Source of the DNA: Morinoia aosen
Lineage: Eukaryota > Arthropoda > Malacostraca > Amphipoda > Talitridae
Direction of reading: 5' to 3'
Length of the DNA stretch: 64,000 nucleotides
Assembly: GCA_030386875.1 (NCBI GenBank)
Contig: CM059579.1
Location: 20,432,484 to 20,496,483, forward strand
Shown piece by piece: positions 24,775-39,340 of the stretch (its first letter is position 1; every line of letters starts with the position of its first letter). Under the pieces are notes generated by a model. That model did no database searches and had not been told where the DNA came from. It saw nothing but the letters and a program-made list of their open reading frames with translations. Position numbers and translations under genes: made by a program.

Positions 24775-24937
24775 TAAGAAAGAAGGCGAAATGAAAGAAA
24801 GGCCGTAAAGTAAAAAATTCAACCTCTCGAGAGTAGTTTGTTGATGAGGCCGAGTGCACATGGCCGGCCCGTATCACAGATACGCTCATCACATACTTTC
24901 GGCTGTTCGGACAGACGGACGCGGCTCTTATTATAGT
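24775..24937. repeat. Satellite-flank-related segment, copy 1
   Basis: Contains AAGGCGAAATGAAAG, GTTGATGAGGCCGAGTGCAC, TATCACAGATACGCTCATC, ACTTTCGGCTG and GACGGACGCGGCTC. The first half matches sequence at the left edge of the 13.3-kb satellite (25657-25721). The second half matches sequence just beyond its right edge (39248-39340). It therefore looks like a related locus without the array. Confidence 0.8.
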
Positions 24938-25108
24938 GTAGATTTACCTCATGTTTCCCACTAGATATGTACTATTTAAGAATTTAAAAATTCAAATCTC
25001 AACCCAACCACAGACTCTCGTGAGGCGTCACATCGGTTATTATTATTACTCGATCGCTTTTATTCGATTCATACCTTAAACACCTTATTTACATATGGAT
25101 TAGTAAAC
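24938..25108. other. AT-rich unique sequence
   Basis: No gene or repeat seen. Confidence 0.5.
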
Positions 25109-25262
25109 TGAATATTGGTAGCGAACTCCGTAGAGTTATCATTTGAAATGGAAATAGTAACTTGAATATTGGCTACAAATTCCGTAGAGTTTTCATTTAC
25201 CTAGAAATAATAAGTTGAATACAGGTTTCAAACTCCGCAGAGTTTTTTCAATTATCTAGTCC
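25109..25262. repeat. 54-bp tandem triplicate
   Basis: Three diverged copies with period 53-54 bp. Landmarks are GAATATTGG at 25110 and 25164 with GAATACAGG at 25217, each followed by AACTCCGTAGAGTT or a close variant. Confidence 0.8.
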
Positions 25263-25656
25263 AATATATTCTATAGTTTGTCTGGCTTCGTTGATATATT
25301 TTCTAGAACCGGGAATTTTTTTACCGCAATGTTTAATAAAGTAAAGGTCGACAATGATAATGCTAAAAGAATCCTAATAACTCTAATTCCAACATTTTGT
25401 TTATTAATATCTATATTCGTATTACGTACCTAAAACAATTAGTGTATTGAATTATAATTGAAATCGATATGTCGAAAATAAGCTGAGCAGAATTGTCTTG
25501 CACTTAATGAATACTTCACACGACAATTAAATTAAAGAATTTGATTTAACTTAAATTTATACTCTGCTTTATTCACCATCGTGCATTGGCGTCATTATGA
25601 GAGCTAACCGAAGCCTCAAGTCGCAGCTTTCAACTATATTTTTACTCCACTTTCAG
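25263..25656. other. AT-rich unique sequence
   Basis: No gene or repeat seen. Confidence 0.5.
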
Positions 25657-25721
25657 ACAAGAAAGAATGCGAAATGAAATGAAGGCATAATTATTATATT
25701 TCTCTAGAGTTGATGAGGCCT
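25657..25721. repeat. Satellite-flank-related segment, copy 2 (left edge of the giant array)
   Basis: Contains AAGAATGCGAAATGAAATG and GTTGATGAGGCCTAGTGCAC, matching copy 1 at 24775-24860. The similarity runs directly into the first GTGCACACGG monomer of the satellite, so the array begins inside this segment. Confidence 0.8.
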
Positions 25722-28700
25722 AGTGCACACGGTCCGTCAAAATATATAATATTGAGTGCACACGGCCTGTCAATATATATAATATTGAGTGCACACGGTC
25801 CGTCAAAATATATAATATTGAGTGCACGCGGCCTGTCAATATATATAATAACGAGTGCACACGGTCCGTCAAAATATATAATATTGAGTGCACGCGGCCT
25901 GTCAATATATATAATAACGAGTGCACACGGTCCGTCAAAATATATAATATTGAGTGCACGCGGCCTGTCAATATATATAATAACGAGTGCACACGGTCCG
26001 TCAAAATATATAATATTGAGTGCACGCGGCCTGTCAATATATATAATAACGAGTGCACACGGTCCGTCAAAATATATAATATTGAGTGCACGCGGCCTGT
26101 CAATATATATAATAACGAGTGCACACGGTCCGTCAAAATATATAATATTGAGTGCACGCGGCCTGTCAATATATATAATAACGAGTGCACACGGTCCGTC
26201 AAAATATATAATATTGAGTGCACGCGGCCTGTCAATATATATAATATTGAGTGCACACGGCCTGTCAATATATATAATATTGAGTGCACGCGGCCTGTCA
26301 ATATATATAATAACGAGTGCACACGGTTCGTCAAAATATATAATATTGAGTGCACACGGCCTGTCAATATATATAATAACGAGTGCACACGGTCCGTCAA
26401 AATATATAATATTGAGTGCACGCGGCCTGTCAATATATATAATAACGAGTGCACACGGTCCGTCAAAATATATAATATTGAGTGCACGCGGCCTGTCAAT
26501 ATATATAATAACGAGTGCACACGGTCCGTCAAAATATATAATATTGAGTGCACGCGGCCTGTCAATATATATAATAACGAGTGCACACGGTCCGTCAAAA
26601 TATATAATATTGAGTGCACGCGGCCTGTCAATATATATAATAACGAGTGCACACGGTCCGTCAAAATATATAATATTGAGTGCACGCGGCCTGTCAATAT
26701 ATATAATAACGAGTGCACACGGTCCGTCAAAATATATAATATTGAGTGCACGCGGCCTGTCAATATATATAATAACGAGTGCACACGGTCCGTCAAAATA
26801 TATAATATTGAGTGCACGCGGCCTGTCAATATATATAATAACGAGTGCACACGGTCCGTCAAAATATATAATATTGAGTGCACGCGGCCTGTCAATATAT
26901 ATAATAACGAGTGCACACGGTCCGTCAAAATATATAATAACGAGTGCACACGGTCCGTCAAAATATATAATATTGAGTGCACACGGCCTGTCAATATATA
27001 TAATAACGAGTGCACGCGGCCTGTCAATATATATAATAACGAGTGCACGCGGCCTGTCAATATATATAATAACGAGTGCACGCGGCCTGTCAATATATAT
27101 AATAACGAGTGCACACGGCCTGTCAATATATATAATAACGAGTGCACACGGTCCGTCAAAATATATAATAACGAGTGCACACGGTCCGTCAAAATATATA
27201 ATAACGAGTGCACGCGGCCTGTCAATATATATAATATTGAGTGCACGCGGTCCGTCAAAATATATAATATTGAGTGCACGCGGCCTGTCAATATATATAA
27301 TAACGAGTGCACACGGTCCGTCAAAATATATAATAACGAGTGCACACGGTCCGTCAAAATATATAATAACGAGTGCACGCGGCCTGTCAATATATATAAT
27401 ATTGAGTGCACGCGGTCCGTCAAAATATATAATATTGAGTGCACGCGGCCTGTCAATATATATAATAACGAGTGCACACGGTCCGTCAAAATATATAATA
27501 TTGAGTGCACGCGGCCTGTCAATATATATAATAACGAGTGCACACGGTTCGTCAAAATATATAATATTGAGTGCACGCGGCCTGTCAATATATATAATAT
27601 TGAGTGCACGCGGTCCGTCAAAATATATAATATTGAGTGCACGCGGCCTGTCAATATATATAATAACGAGTGCACACGGTCCGTCAAAATATATAATATT
27701 GAGTGCACGCGGCCTGTCAATATATATAATATTGAGTGCACGCGGTCCGTCAAAATATATAATATTGAGTGCACGCGGCCTGTCAATATATATAATAACG
27801 AGTGCACGCGGCCTGTCAATATATATAATAACGAGTGCACACGGTCCGTCAAAATATATAATATTGAGTGCACGCGGCCTGTCAATATATATAATAACGA
27901 GTGCACACGGTTCGTCAAAATATATAATATTGAGTGCACGCGGCCTGTCAATATATATAATAACGAGTGCACACGGTTCGTCAAAATATATAATATTGAG
28001 TGCACGCGGCCTGTCAATATATATAATAACGAGTGCACACGGTCCGTCAAAATATATAATATTGAGTGCACGCGGCCTGTCAATATATATAATATTGAGT
28101 GCACGCGGCCTGTCAATATATATAATATTGAGTGCACGCGGCCTGTCAATATATATAATATTGAGTGCACACGGCCTGTCAAAATATATAATATTGAGTG
28201 CACGCGGCCTGTCAATATATATAATAACGAGTGCACACGGTCCGTCAAAATATATAATATTGAGTGCACACGGCCTGTCAATATATATAATAACGAGTGC
28301 ACACGGTTCGTCAAAATATATAATATTGAGTGCACGCGGCCTGTCAATATATATAATAACGAGTGCACACGGTCCGTCAAAATATATAATATTGAGTGCA
28401 CGCGGCCTGTCAATATATATAATAACGAGTGCACACGGTCCGTCAAAATATATAATATTGAGTGCACACGGCCTGTCAAAATATATAATATTGAGTGCAC
28501 GCGGCCTGTCAATATATATAATATTGAGTGCACGCGGCCTGTCAATATATATAATAACGAGTGCACACGGCCTGTCAATATATATAATATTGAGTGCACG
28601 CGGCCTGTCAATATATATAATAACGAGTGCACACGGCCTGTCAATATATATAATATTGAGTGCACGCGGCCTGTCAATATATATAATAACGAGTGCACAC

Positions 28701-31700
28701 GGTCCGTCAAAATATATAATATTGAGTGCACGCGGCCTGTCAATATATATAATAACGAGTGCACACGGTCCGTCAAAATATATAATATTGAGTGCACGCG
28801 GCCTGTCAATATATATAATAACGAGTGCACACGGTCCGTCAAAATATATAATATTGAGTGCACGCGGCCTGTCAATATATATAATAACGAGTGCACACGG
28901 TCCGTCAAAATATATAATATTGAGTGCACGCGGCCTGTCAATATATATAATAACGAGTGCACACGGTTCGTCAAAATATATAATATTGAGTGCACGCGGC
29001 CTGTCAATATATATAATAACGAGTGCACAAGGTCCGTCAAAATATATAATATTGAGTGCACGCGGCCTGTCAATATATATAATAACGAGTGCACACGGTT
29101 CGTCAAAATATATAATATTGAGTGCACGCGGCCTGTCAATATATATAATAACGAGTGCACACGGTCCGTCAAAATATATAATATTGAGTGCACGCGGCCT
29201 GTCAATATATATAATAACGAGTGCACACGGTCCGTCAAAATATATAATATTGAGTGCACGCGGCCTGTCAATATATATAATAACGAGTGCACACGGTTCG
29301 TCAAAATATATAATATTGAGTGCACGCGGCCTGTCAATATATATAATAACGAGTGCACACGGTTCGTCAAAATATATAATATTGAGTGCACGCGGCCTGT
29401 CAATATATATAATAACGAGTGCACAAGGTCCGTCAAAATATATAATATTGAGTGCACGCGGCCTGTCAATATATATAATAACGAGTGCACACGGTTCGTC
29501 AAAATATATAATATTGAGTGCACGCGGCCTGTCAATATATATAATAACGAGTGCACACGGTTCGTCAAAATATATAATATTGAGTGCACGCGGCCTGTCA
29601 ATATATATAATAACGAGTGCACACGGTTCGTCAAAATATATAATATTGAGTGCACGCGGCCTGTCAATATATATAATAACGAGTGCACACGGTTCGTCAA
29701 AATATATAATATTGAGTGCACGCGGCCTGTCAATATATATAATAACGAGTGCACACGGTTCGTCAAAATATATAATATTGAGTGCACGCGGCCTGTCAAT
29801 ATATATAATAACGAGTGCACACGGTTCGTCAAAATATATAATATTGAGTGCACGCGGCCTGTCAATATATATAATAACGAGTGCACACGGTTCGTCAAAA
29901 TATATAATATTGAGTGCACGCGGCCTGTCAATATATATAATAACGAGTGCACACGGTTCGTCAAAATATATAATATTGAGTGCACGCGGCCTGTCAATAT
30001 ATATAATAACGAGTGCACACGGTCCGTCAAAATATATAATATTGAGTGCACGCGGCCTGTCAATATATATAATAACGAGTGCACACGGTCCGTCAAAATA
30101 TATAATATTGAGTGCACGCGGCCTGTCAATATATATAATAACGAGTGCACACGGTCCGTCAAAATATATAATATTGAGTGCACGCGGCCTGTCAATATAT
30201 ATAATAACGAGTGCACACGGTTCGTCAAAATATATAATATTGAGTGCACGCGGCCTGTCAATATATATAATAACGAGTGCACACGGTCCGTCAAAATATA
30301 TAATATTGAGTGCACGCGGCCTGTCAATATATATAATAACGAGTGCACACGGTCCGTCAAAATATATAATATTGAGTGCACGCGGCCTGTCAATATATAT
30401 AATAACGAGTGCACACGGTTCGTCAAAATATATAATATTGAGTGCACGCGGCCTGTCAATATATATAATAACGAGTGCACACGGTTCGTCAAAATATATA
30501 ATATTGAGTGCACGCGGCCTGTCAATATATATAATAACGAGTGCACACGGTTCGTCAAAATATATAATATTGAGTGCACGCGGCCTGTCAATATATATAA
30601 TAACGAGTGCACACGGTTCGTCAAAATATATAATATTGAGTGCACGCGGCCTGTCAATATATATAATAACGAGTGCACAAGGTCCGTCAAAATATATAAT
30701 ATTGAGTGCACGCGGCCTGTCAATATATATAATAACGAGTGCACACGGTTCGTCAAAATATATAATATTGAGTGCACGCGGCCTGTCAATATATATAATA
30801 ACGAGTGCACACGGTTCGTCAAAATATATAATATTGAGTGCACGCGGCCTGTCAATATATATAATAACGAGTGCACACGGTTCGTCAAAATATATAATAT
30901 TGAGTGCACGCGGCCTGTCAATATATATAATAACGAGTGCACACGGTCCGTCAAAATATATAATATTGAGTGCACGCGGCCTGTCAATATATATAATAAC
31001 GAGTGCACACGGTCCGTCAAAATATATAATATTGAGTGCACGCGGCCTGTCAATATATATAATAACGAGTGCACACGGTCCGTCAAAATATATAATATTG
31101 AGTGCACGCGGCCTGTCAATATATATAATAACGAGTGCACACGGTTCGTCAAAATATATAATATTGAGTGCACGCGGCCTGTCAATATATATAATAACGA
31201 GTGCACAAGGTCCGTCAAAATATATAATATTGAGTGCACGCGGCCTGTCAATATATATAATAACGAGTGCACACGGTCCGTCAAAATATATAATATTGAG
31301 TGCACGCGGCCTGTCAATATATATAATAACGAGTGCACAAGGTCCGTCAAAATATATAATATTGAGTGCACGCGGCCTGTCAATATATATAATAACGAGT
31401 GCACACGGTCCGTCAAAATATATAATATTGAGTGCACGCGGCCTGTCAATATATATAATAACGAGTGCACACGGTCCGTCAAAATATATAATATTGAGTG
31501 CACGCGGCCTGTCAATATATATAATAACGAGTGCACACGGTCCGTCAAAATATATAATATTGAGTGCACGCGGCCTGTCAATATATATAATAACGAGTGC
31601 ACACGGTCCGTCAAAATATATAATATTGAGTGCACGCGGCCTGTCAATATATATAATAACGAGTGCACACGGTCCGTCAAAATATATAATATTGAGTGCA

Positions 31701-34700
31701 CGCGGCCTGTCAATATATATAATAACGAGTGCACAAGGTCCGTCAAAATATATAATATTGAGTGCACGCGGCCTGTCAATATATATAATAACGAGTGCAC
31801 ACGGTCCGTCAAAATATATAATATTGAGTGCACGCGGCCTGTCAATATATATAATAACGAGTGCACACGGTCCGTCAAAATATATAATATTGAGTGCACG
31901 CGGCCTGTCAATATATATAATAACGAGTGCACACGGTCCGTCAAAATATATAATATTGAGTGCACGCGGCCTGTCAATATATATAATAACGAGTGCACAA
32001 GGTCCGTCAAAATATATAATATTGAGTGCACGCGGCCTGTCAATATATATAATAACGAGTGCACACGGTCCGTCAAAATATATAATATTGAGTGCACGCG
32101 GCCTGTCAATATATATAATAACGAGTGCACACGGTCCGTCAAAATATATAATATTGAGTGCACGCGGCCTGTCAATATATATAATAACGAGTGCACACGG
32201 TCCGTCAAAATATATAATATTGAGTGCACGCGGCCTGTCAATATATATAATAACGAGTGCACACGGTCCGTCAAAATATATAATATTGAGTGCACGCGGC
32301 CTGTCAATATATATAATAACGAGTGCACACGGTCCGTCAAAATATATAATATTGAGTGCACGCGGCCTGTCAATATATATAATATTGAGTGCACACGGTC
32401 CGTCAAAATATATAATATTGAGTGCACGCGGCCTGTCAATATAAATAATAACGAGTGCACACGGTCCGTCAAAATATATAATATTGAGTGCACGCGGCCT
32501 GTCAATATATATAATAACGAGTGCACACGGTCCGTCAAAATATATAATATTGAGTGCACGCGGCCTGTCAATATATATAATAACGAGTGCACAAGGTCCG
32601 TCAAAATATATAATATTGAGTGCACGCGGCCTGTCAATATATATAATAACGAGTGCACACGGTCCGTCAAAATATATAATATTGAGTGCACGCGGCCTGT
32701 CAATATATATAATAACGAGTGCACACGGTCCGTCAAAATATATAATATTGAGTGCACGCGGCCTGTCAATATATATAATAACGAGTGCACAAGGTCCGTC
32801 AAAATATATAATATTGAGTGCACGCGGCCTGTCAATATATATAATAACGAGTGCACACGGTTCGTCAAAATATATAATATTGAGTGCACGCGGCCTGTCA
32901 ATATATAAAATAACGAGTGCACACGGTCCGTCAAAATATATAATATTGAGTGCACGCGGCCTGTCAATATATATAATAACGAGTGCACACGGTCCGTCAA
33001 AATATATAATATTGAGTGCACGCGGCCTGTCAATATATATAATAACGAGTGCACACGGTCCGTCAAAATATATAATATTGAGTGCACACGGTCCGTCAAT
33101 ATATATAATAACGAGTGCACACGGTCCGTCAAAATATATAATATTGAGTGCACGCGGCCTGTCAATATATATAATAACGAGTGCACACGGTCCGTCAAAA
33201 TATATAATATTGAGTGCACACGGTCCGTCAATATATATAATAACGAGTGCACACGGTCCGTCAAAATATATAATATTGAGTGCACGCGGCCTGTCAATAT
33301 ATATAATAACGAGTGCACACGGTCCGTCAAAATATATAATATTGAGTGCACGCGGCCTGTCAATATATATAATAACGAGTGCACACGGTCCGTCAAAATA
33401 TATAATATTGAGTGCACGCGGCCTGTCAATATATATAATAACGAGTGCACACGGTCCGTCAAAATATATAATATTGAGTGCACGCGGCCTGTCAATATAT
33501 ATAATAACGAGTGCACACGGTTCGTCAAAATATATAATATTGAGTGCACGCGGCCTGTCAATATATATAATAACGAGTGCACACGGTCCGTCAAAATATA
33601 TAATATTGAGTGCACGCGGCCTGTCAATATATATAATAACGAGTGCACACGGTCCGTCAAAATATATAATATTGAGTGCACGCGGCCTGTCAATATATAT
33701 AATAACGAGTGCACACGGTCCGTCAAAATATATAATATTGAGTGCACGCGGCCTGTCAATATATATAATAACGAGTGCACACGGTTCGTCAAAATATATA
33801 ATATTGAGTGCACGCGGCCTGTCAATATATATAATAACGAGTGCACACGGTCCGTCAAAATATATAATATTGAGTGCACGCGGCCTGTCAATATATATAA
33901 TAACGAGTGCACACGGTCCGTCAAAATATATAATATTGAGTGCACGCGGCCTGTCAATATATATAATAACGAGTGCACACGGTTCGTCAAAATATATAAT
34001 ATTGAGTGCACGCGGCCTGTCAATATATATAATAACGAGTGCACACGGTCCGTCAAAATATATAATATTGAGTGCACGCGGCCTGTCAATATATATAATA
34101 ACGAGTGCACAAGGTCCGTCAAAATATATAATATTGAGTGCACGCGGCCTGTCAATATATATAATAACGAGTGCACACGGTCCGTCAAAATATATAATAT
34201 TGAGTGCACGCGGCCTGTCAATATATATAATAACGAGTGCACAAGGTCCGTCAAAATATATAATATTGAGTGCACGCGGCCTGTCAATATATATAATATT
34301 GAGTGCACACGGTCCGTCAAAATATATAATATTGAGTGCACGCGGCCTGTCAATATATATAATAACGAGTGCACACGGTCCGTCAAAATATATAATATTG
34401 AGTGCACGCGGCCTGTCAATATATATAATAACGAGTGCACACGGTCCGTCAAAATATATAATATTGAGTGCACGCGGCCTGTCAATATATATAATAACGA
34501 GTGCACACGGTCCGTCAAAATATATAATATTGAGTGCACGCGGCCTGTCAATATATATAATATTGAGTGCACACGGTCCGTCAAAATATATAATATTGAG
34601 TGCACGCGGCCTGTCAATATATATAATAACGAGTGCACACGGTCCGTCAAAATATATAATATTGAGTGCACGCGGCCTGTCAATATATATAATAACGAGT

Positions 34701-37700
34701 GCACACGGTCCGTCAAAATATATAATATTGAGTGCACGCGGCCTGTCAATATATATAATAACGAGTGCACACGGTCCGTCAAAATATATAATATTGAGTG
34801 CACGCGGCCTGTCAATATATATAATAACGAGTGCACAAGGTCCGTCAAAATATATAATATTGAGTGCACGCGGCCTGTCAATATATATAATAACGAGTGC
34901 ACACGGTTCGTCAAAATATATAATATTGAGTGCACGCGGCCTGTCAATATATATAATAACGAGTGCACACGGTTCGTCAAAATATATAATATTGAGTGCA
35001 CGCGGCCTGTCAATATATATAATAACGAGTGCACACGGTTCGTCAAAATATATAATATTGAGTGCACGCGGCCTGTCAATATATATAATAACGAGTGCAC
35101 ACGGTTCGTCAAAATATATAATATTGAGTGCACGCGGCCTGTCAATATATATAATAACGAGTGCACAAGGTCCGTCAAAATATATAATATTGAGTGCACG
35201 CGGCCTGTCAATATATATAATAACGAGTGCACACGGTCCGTCAAAATATATAATATTGAGTGCACGCGGCCTGTCAATATATATAATAACGAGTGCACAC
35301 GGTCCGTCAAAATATATAATATTGAGTGCACGCGGCCTGTCAATATATATAATAACGAGTGCACACGGTCCGTCAAAATATATAATATTGAGTGCACGCG
35401 GCCTGTCAATATATATAATAACGAGTGCACACGGTTCGTCAAAATATATAATATTGAGTGCACGCGGCCTGTCAATATATATAATAACGAGTGCACACGG
35501 TTCGTCAAAATATATAATATTGAGTGCACGCGGCCTGTCAATATATATAATAACGAGTGCACACGGTCCGTCAAAATATATAATATTGAGTGCACGCGGC
35601 CTGTCAATATATATAATAACGAGTGCACAAGGTCCGTCAAAATATATAATATTGAGTGCACGCGGCCTGTCAATATATATAATAACGAGTGCACAAGGTC
35701 CGTCAAAATATATAATATTGAGTGCACGCGGCCTGTCAATATATATAATAACGAGTGCACACGGTCCGTCAAAATATATAATATTGAGTGCACGCGGCCT
35801 GTCAATATATATAATAACGAGTGCACACGGTTCGTCAAAATATATAATATTGAGTGCACGCGGCCTGTCAATATATATAATAACGAGTGCACACGGTCCG
35901 TCAAAATATATAATATTGAGTGCACGCGGCCTGTCAATATATATAATAACGAGTGCACACGGTCCGTCAAAATATATAATATTGAGTGCACGCGGCCTGT
36001 CAATATATATAATAACGAGTGCACACGGTCCGTCAAAATATATAATATTGAGTGCACGCGGCCTGTCAATATATATAATAACGAGTGCACAAGGTCCGTC
36101 AAAATATATAATATTGAGTGCACGCGGCCTGTCAATATATATAATAACGAGTGCACACGGTCCGTCAAAATATATAATATTGAGTGCACGCGGCCTGTCA
36201 ATATATATAATAACGAGTGCACACGGTCCGTCAAAATATATAATATTGAGTGCACGCGGCCTGTCAATATATATAATAACGAGTGCACACGGTCCGTCAA
36301 AATATATAATATTGAGTGCACGCGGCCTGTCAATATATATAATAACGAGTGCACACGGTCCGTCAAAATATATAATATTGAGTGCACGCGGCCTGTCAAT
36401 ATATATAATAACGAGTGCACACGGTCCGTCAAAATATATAATATTGAGTGCACGCGGCCTGTCAATATATATAATAACGAGTGCACAAGGTCCGTCAAAA
36501 TATATAATATTGAGTGCACGCGGCCTGTCAATATATATAATAACGAGTGCACACGGTCCGTCAAAATATATAATATTGAGTGCACGCGGCCTGTCAATAT
36601 ATATAATAACGAGTGCACAAGGTCCGTCAAAATATATAATATTGAGTGCACGCGGCCTGTCAATATATATAATAACGAGTGCACACGGTCCGTCAAAATA
36701 TATAATATTGAGTGCACGCGGCCTGTCAATATATATAATAACGAGTGCACACGGTCCGTCAAAATATATAATATTGAGTGCACGCGGCCTGTCAATATAT
36801 ATAATAACGAGTGCACACGGTCCGTCAAAATATATAATATTGAGTGCACGCGGCCTGTCAATATATATAATAACGAGTGCACACGGTCCGTCAAAATATA
36901 TAATATTGAGTGCACGCGGCCTGTCAATATATATAATAACGAGTGCACAAGGTCCGTCAAAATATATAATATTGAGTGCACGCGGCCTGTCAATATATAT
37001 AATAACGAGTGCACAAGGTCCGTCAAAATATATAATATTGAGTGCACGCGGCCTGTCAATATATATAATAACGAGTGCACACGGTCCGTCAAAATATATA
37101 ATATTGAGTGCACGCGGCCTGTCAATATATATAATAACGAGTGCACACGGTCCGTCAAAATATATAATATTGAGTGCACGCGGCCTGTCAATATATATAA
37201 TAACGAGTGCACACGGTCCGTCAAAATATATAATATTGAGTGCACGCGGCCTGTCAATATATATAATAACGAGTGCACAAGGTCCGTCAAAATATATAAT
37301 ATTGAGTGCACGCGGCCTGTCAATATATATAATAACGAGTGCACAAGGTCCGTCAAAATATATAATATTGAGTGCACGCGGCCTGTCAATATATATAATA
37401 ACGAGTGCACACGGTCCGTCAAAATATATAATATTGAGTGCACGCGGCCTGTCAATATATATAATAACGAGTGCACACGGTCCGTCAAAATATATAATAT
37501 TGAGTGCACGCGGCCTGTCAATATATATAATAACGAGTGCACAAGGTCCGTCAAAATATATAATATTGAGTGCACGCGGCCTGTCAATATATATAATAAC
37601 GAGTGCACAAGGTCCGTCAAAATATATAATATTGAGTGCACGCGGCCTGTCAATATATATAATAACGAGTGCACACGGTCCGTCAAAATATATAATATTG

Positions 37701-39048
37701 AGTGCACGCGGCCTGTCAATATATATAATAACGAGTGCACACGGTCCGTCAAAATATATAATATTGAGTGCACGCGGCCTGTCAATATATATAATAACGA
37801 GTGCACACGGTTCGTCAAAATATATAATATTGAGTGCACGCGGCCTGTCAATATATATAATAACGAGTGCACAAGGTCCGTCAAAATATATAATATTGAG
37901 TGCACGCGGCCTGTCAATATATATAATAACGAGTGCACACGGTCCGTCAAAATATATAATATTGAGTGCACGCGGCCTGTCAATATATATAATAACGAGT
38001 GCACAAGGTCCGTCAAAATATATAATATTGAGTGCACGCGGCCTGTCAATATATATAATAACGAGTGCACACGGTCCGTCAAAATATATAATATTGAGTG
38101 CACGCGGCCTGTCAATATATATAATAACGAGTGCACACGGTCCGTCAAAATATATAATATTGAGTGCACGCGGCCTGTCAATATATATAATAACGAGTGC
38201 ACAAGGTCCGTCAAAATATATAATATTGAGTGCACGCGGCCTGTCAATATATATAATAACGAGTGCACAAGGTCCGTCAAAATATATAATATTGAGTGCA
38301 CGCGGCCTGTCAATATATATAATAACGAGTGCACACGGTCCGTCAAAATATATAATATTGAGTGCACGCGGCCTGTCAATATATATAATAACGAGTGCAC
38401 ACGGTCCGTCAAAATATATAATATTGAGTGCACGCGGCCTGTCAATATATATAATAACGAGTGCACACGGTTCGTCAAAATATATAATATTGAGTGCACG
38501 CGGCCTGTCAATATATATAATAACGAGTGCACACGGTTCGTCAAAATATATAATATTGAGTGCACGCGGCCTGTCAATATATATAATAACGAGTGCACAC
38601 GGTCCGTCAAAATATATAATATTGAGTGCACGCGGCCTGTCAATATATATAATAACGAGTGCACACGGTTCGTCAAAATATATAATATTGAGTGCACGCG
38701 GCCTGTCAATATATATAATAACGAGTGCACAAGGTCCGTCAAAATATATAATATTGAGTGCACGCGGCCTGTCAATATATATAATAACGAGTGCACACGG
38801 TCCGTCAAAAATATATAATAACGAGTGCACACGGCCTGTCAAAAATATATAATAACGAGTGCACACGGTCCGTCAAAGATGTATAATAACGAGTGCACAA
38901 GGTCCGTCAAAAATGTATAATAACGAGTGCACACGGTCCGTCAAAAATGTATATTAACGAGTGCACACGGTCCGTCAAAAATATATAATAACGAGTGCAC
39001 ACGGTCCGTCAAAAATATTTAATAACGAGTGCACACGGTCCGTCAAAA
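25722..39048. repeat. Giant dimeric satellite, 33-bp monomers in 66-bp higher-order units
   Basis: About 404 tandem monomers. Type A starts GTGCACACGGTCCGTC and ends TATATAATATTGA; type B starts GTGCACGCGGCCTGTC and ends TATATAATAACGA. Over most of the array A and B alternate strictly, giving a 66-bp higher-order unit. Recurrent variants are TTCG for TCCG and ACAAGG for ACACGG in type A. The alternation is irregular in about 26230-28700. The last 250 bp consist of 34-bp A-like monomers with a longer A run. Every monomer contains the palindrome GTGCAC and a TATATAAT stretch. Since 33 is a multiple of 3, frames of thousands of codons are open on both strands; these are artefacts. No spacers are present, so it is not a CRISPR-like array. 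Confidence 0.99.
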
Positions 39049-39247
39049 AAATGACAGGATTAGATATAGGACCAACTGAACTTCAAAATGGCTTTCCCAT
39101 GATTTATCATGCTACTCTATTGCTTTCCAATACTTTCCCAAGTCTCAACCGCTGATATTCTATTCAACATAATCTAACCTACCAATACAAGTGATATTTA
39201 TTCCGACTCCCGATTTGCTGGGTTAATATACCGAAAATAATTGTGGA
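39049..39247. other. Unique sequence right of the satellite
   Basis: No gene or repeat seen between the last degenerate monomer and the flank-related segment. Confidence 0.5.
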
Positions 39248-39340
39248 GTTGATGAAGCTTGTATCACAGATACGCTCATCTCACACTTTCGGCTGGTGGG
39301 TGTGACACACGGACGGACGGACGCGGCTCCTTTTATAATA
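39248..39340. repeat. Satellite-flank-related segment, copy 3 (right of the giant array)
   Basis: Contains GTTGATGAAGCTTGTATC, ACAGATACGCTCATC, ACTTTCGGCTGG and GGACGGACGCGGCTCC, matching copy 1 at 24841-24932. It lacks the GAGTGCACATGGCC part present in copy 1. Confidence 0.8.

Noticed and set aside
25694-38866. Frames of 2,100-4,390 codons on both strands
   Set aside because: They arise because the satellite period is 33 bp, a multiple of 3. Open frames on both strands through the whole array are not evidence of protein.
25722-39048. CRISPR-like array
   Set aside because: There are no unique spacers, units are contiguous 33-mers, and the sequence context is eukaryotic.
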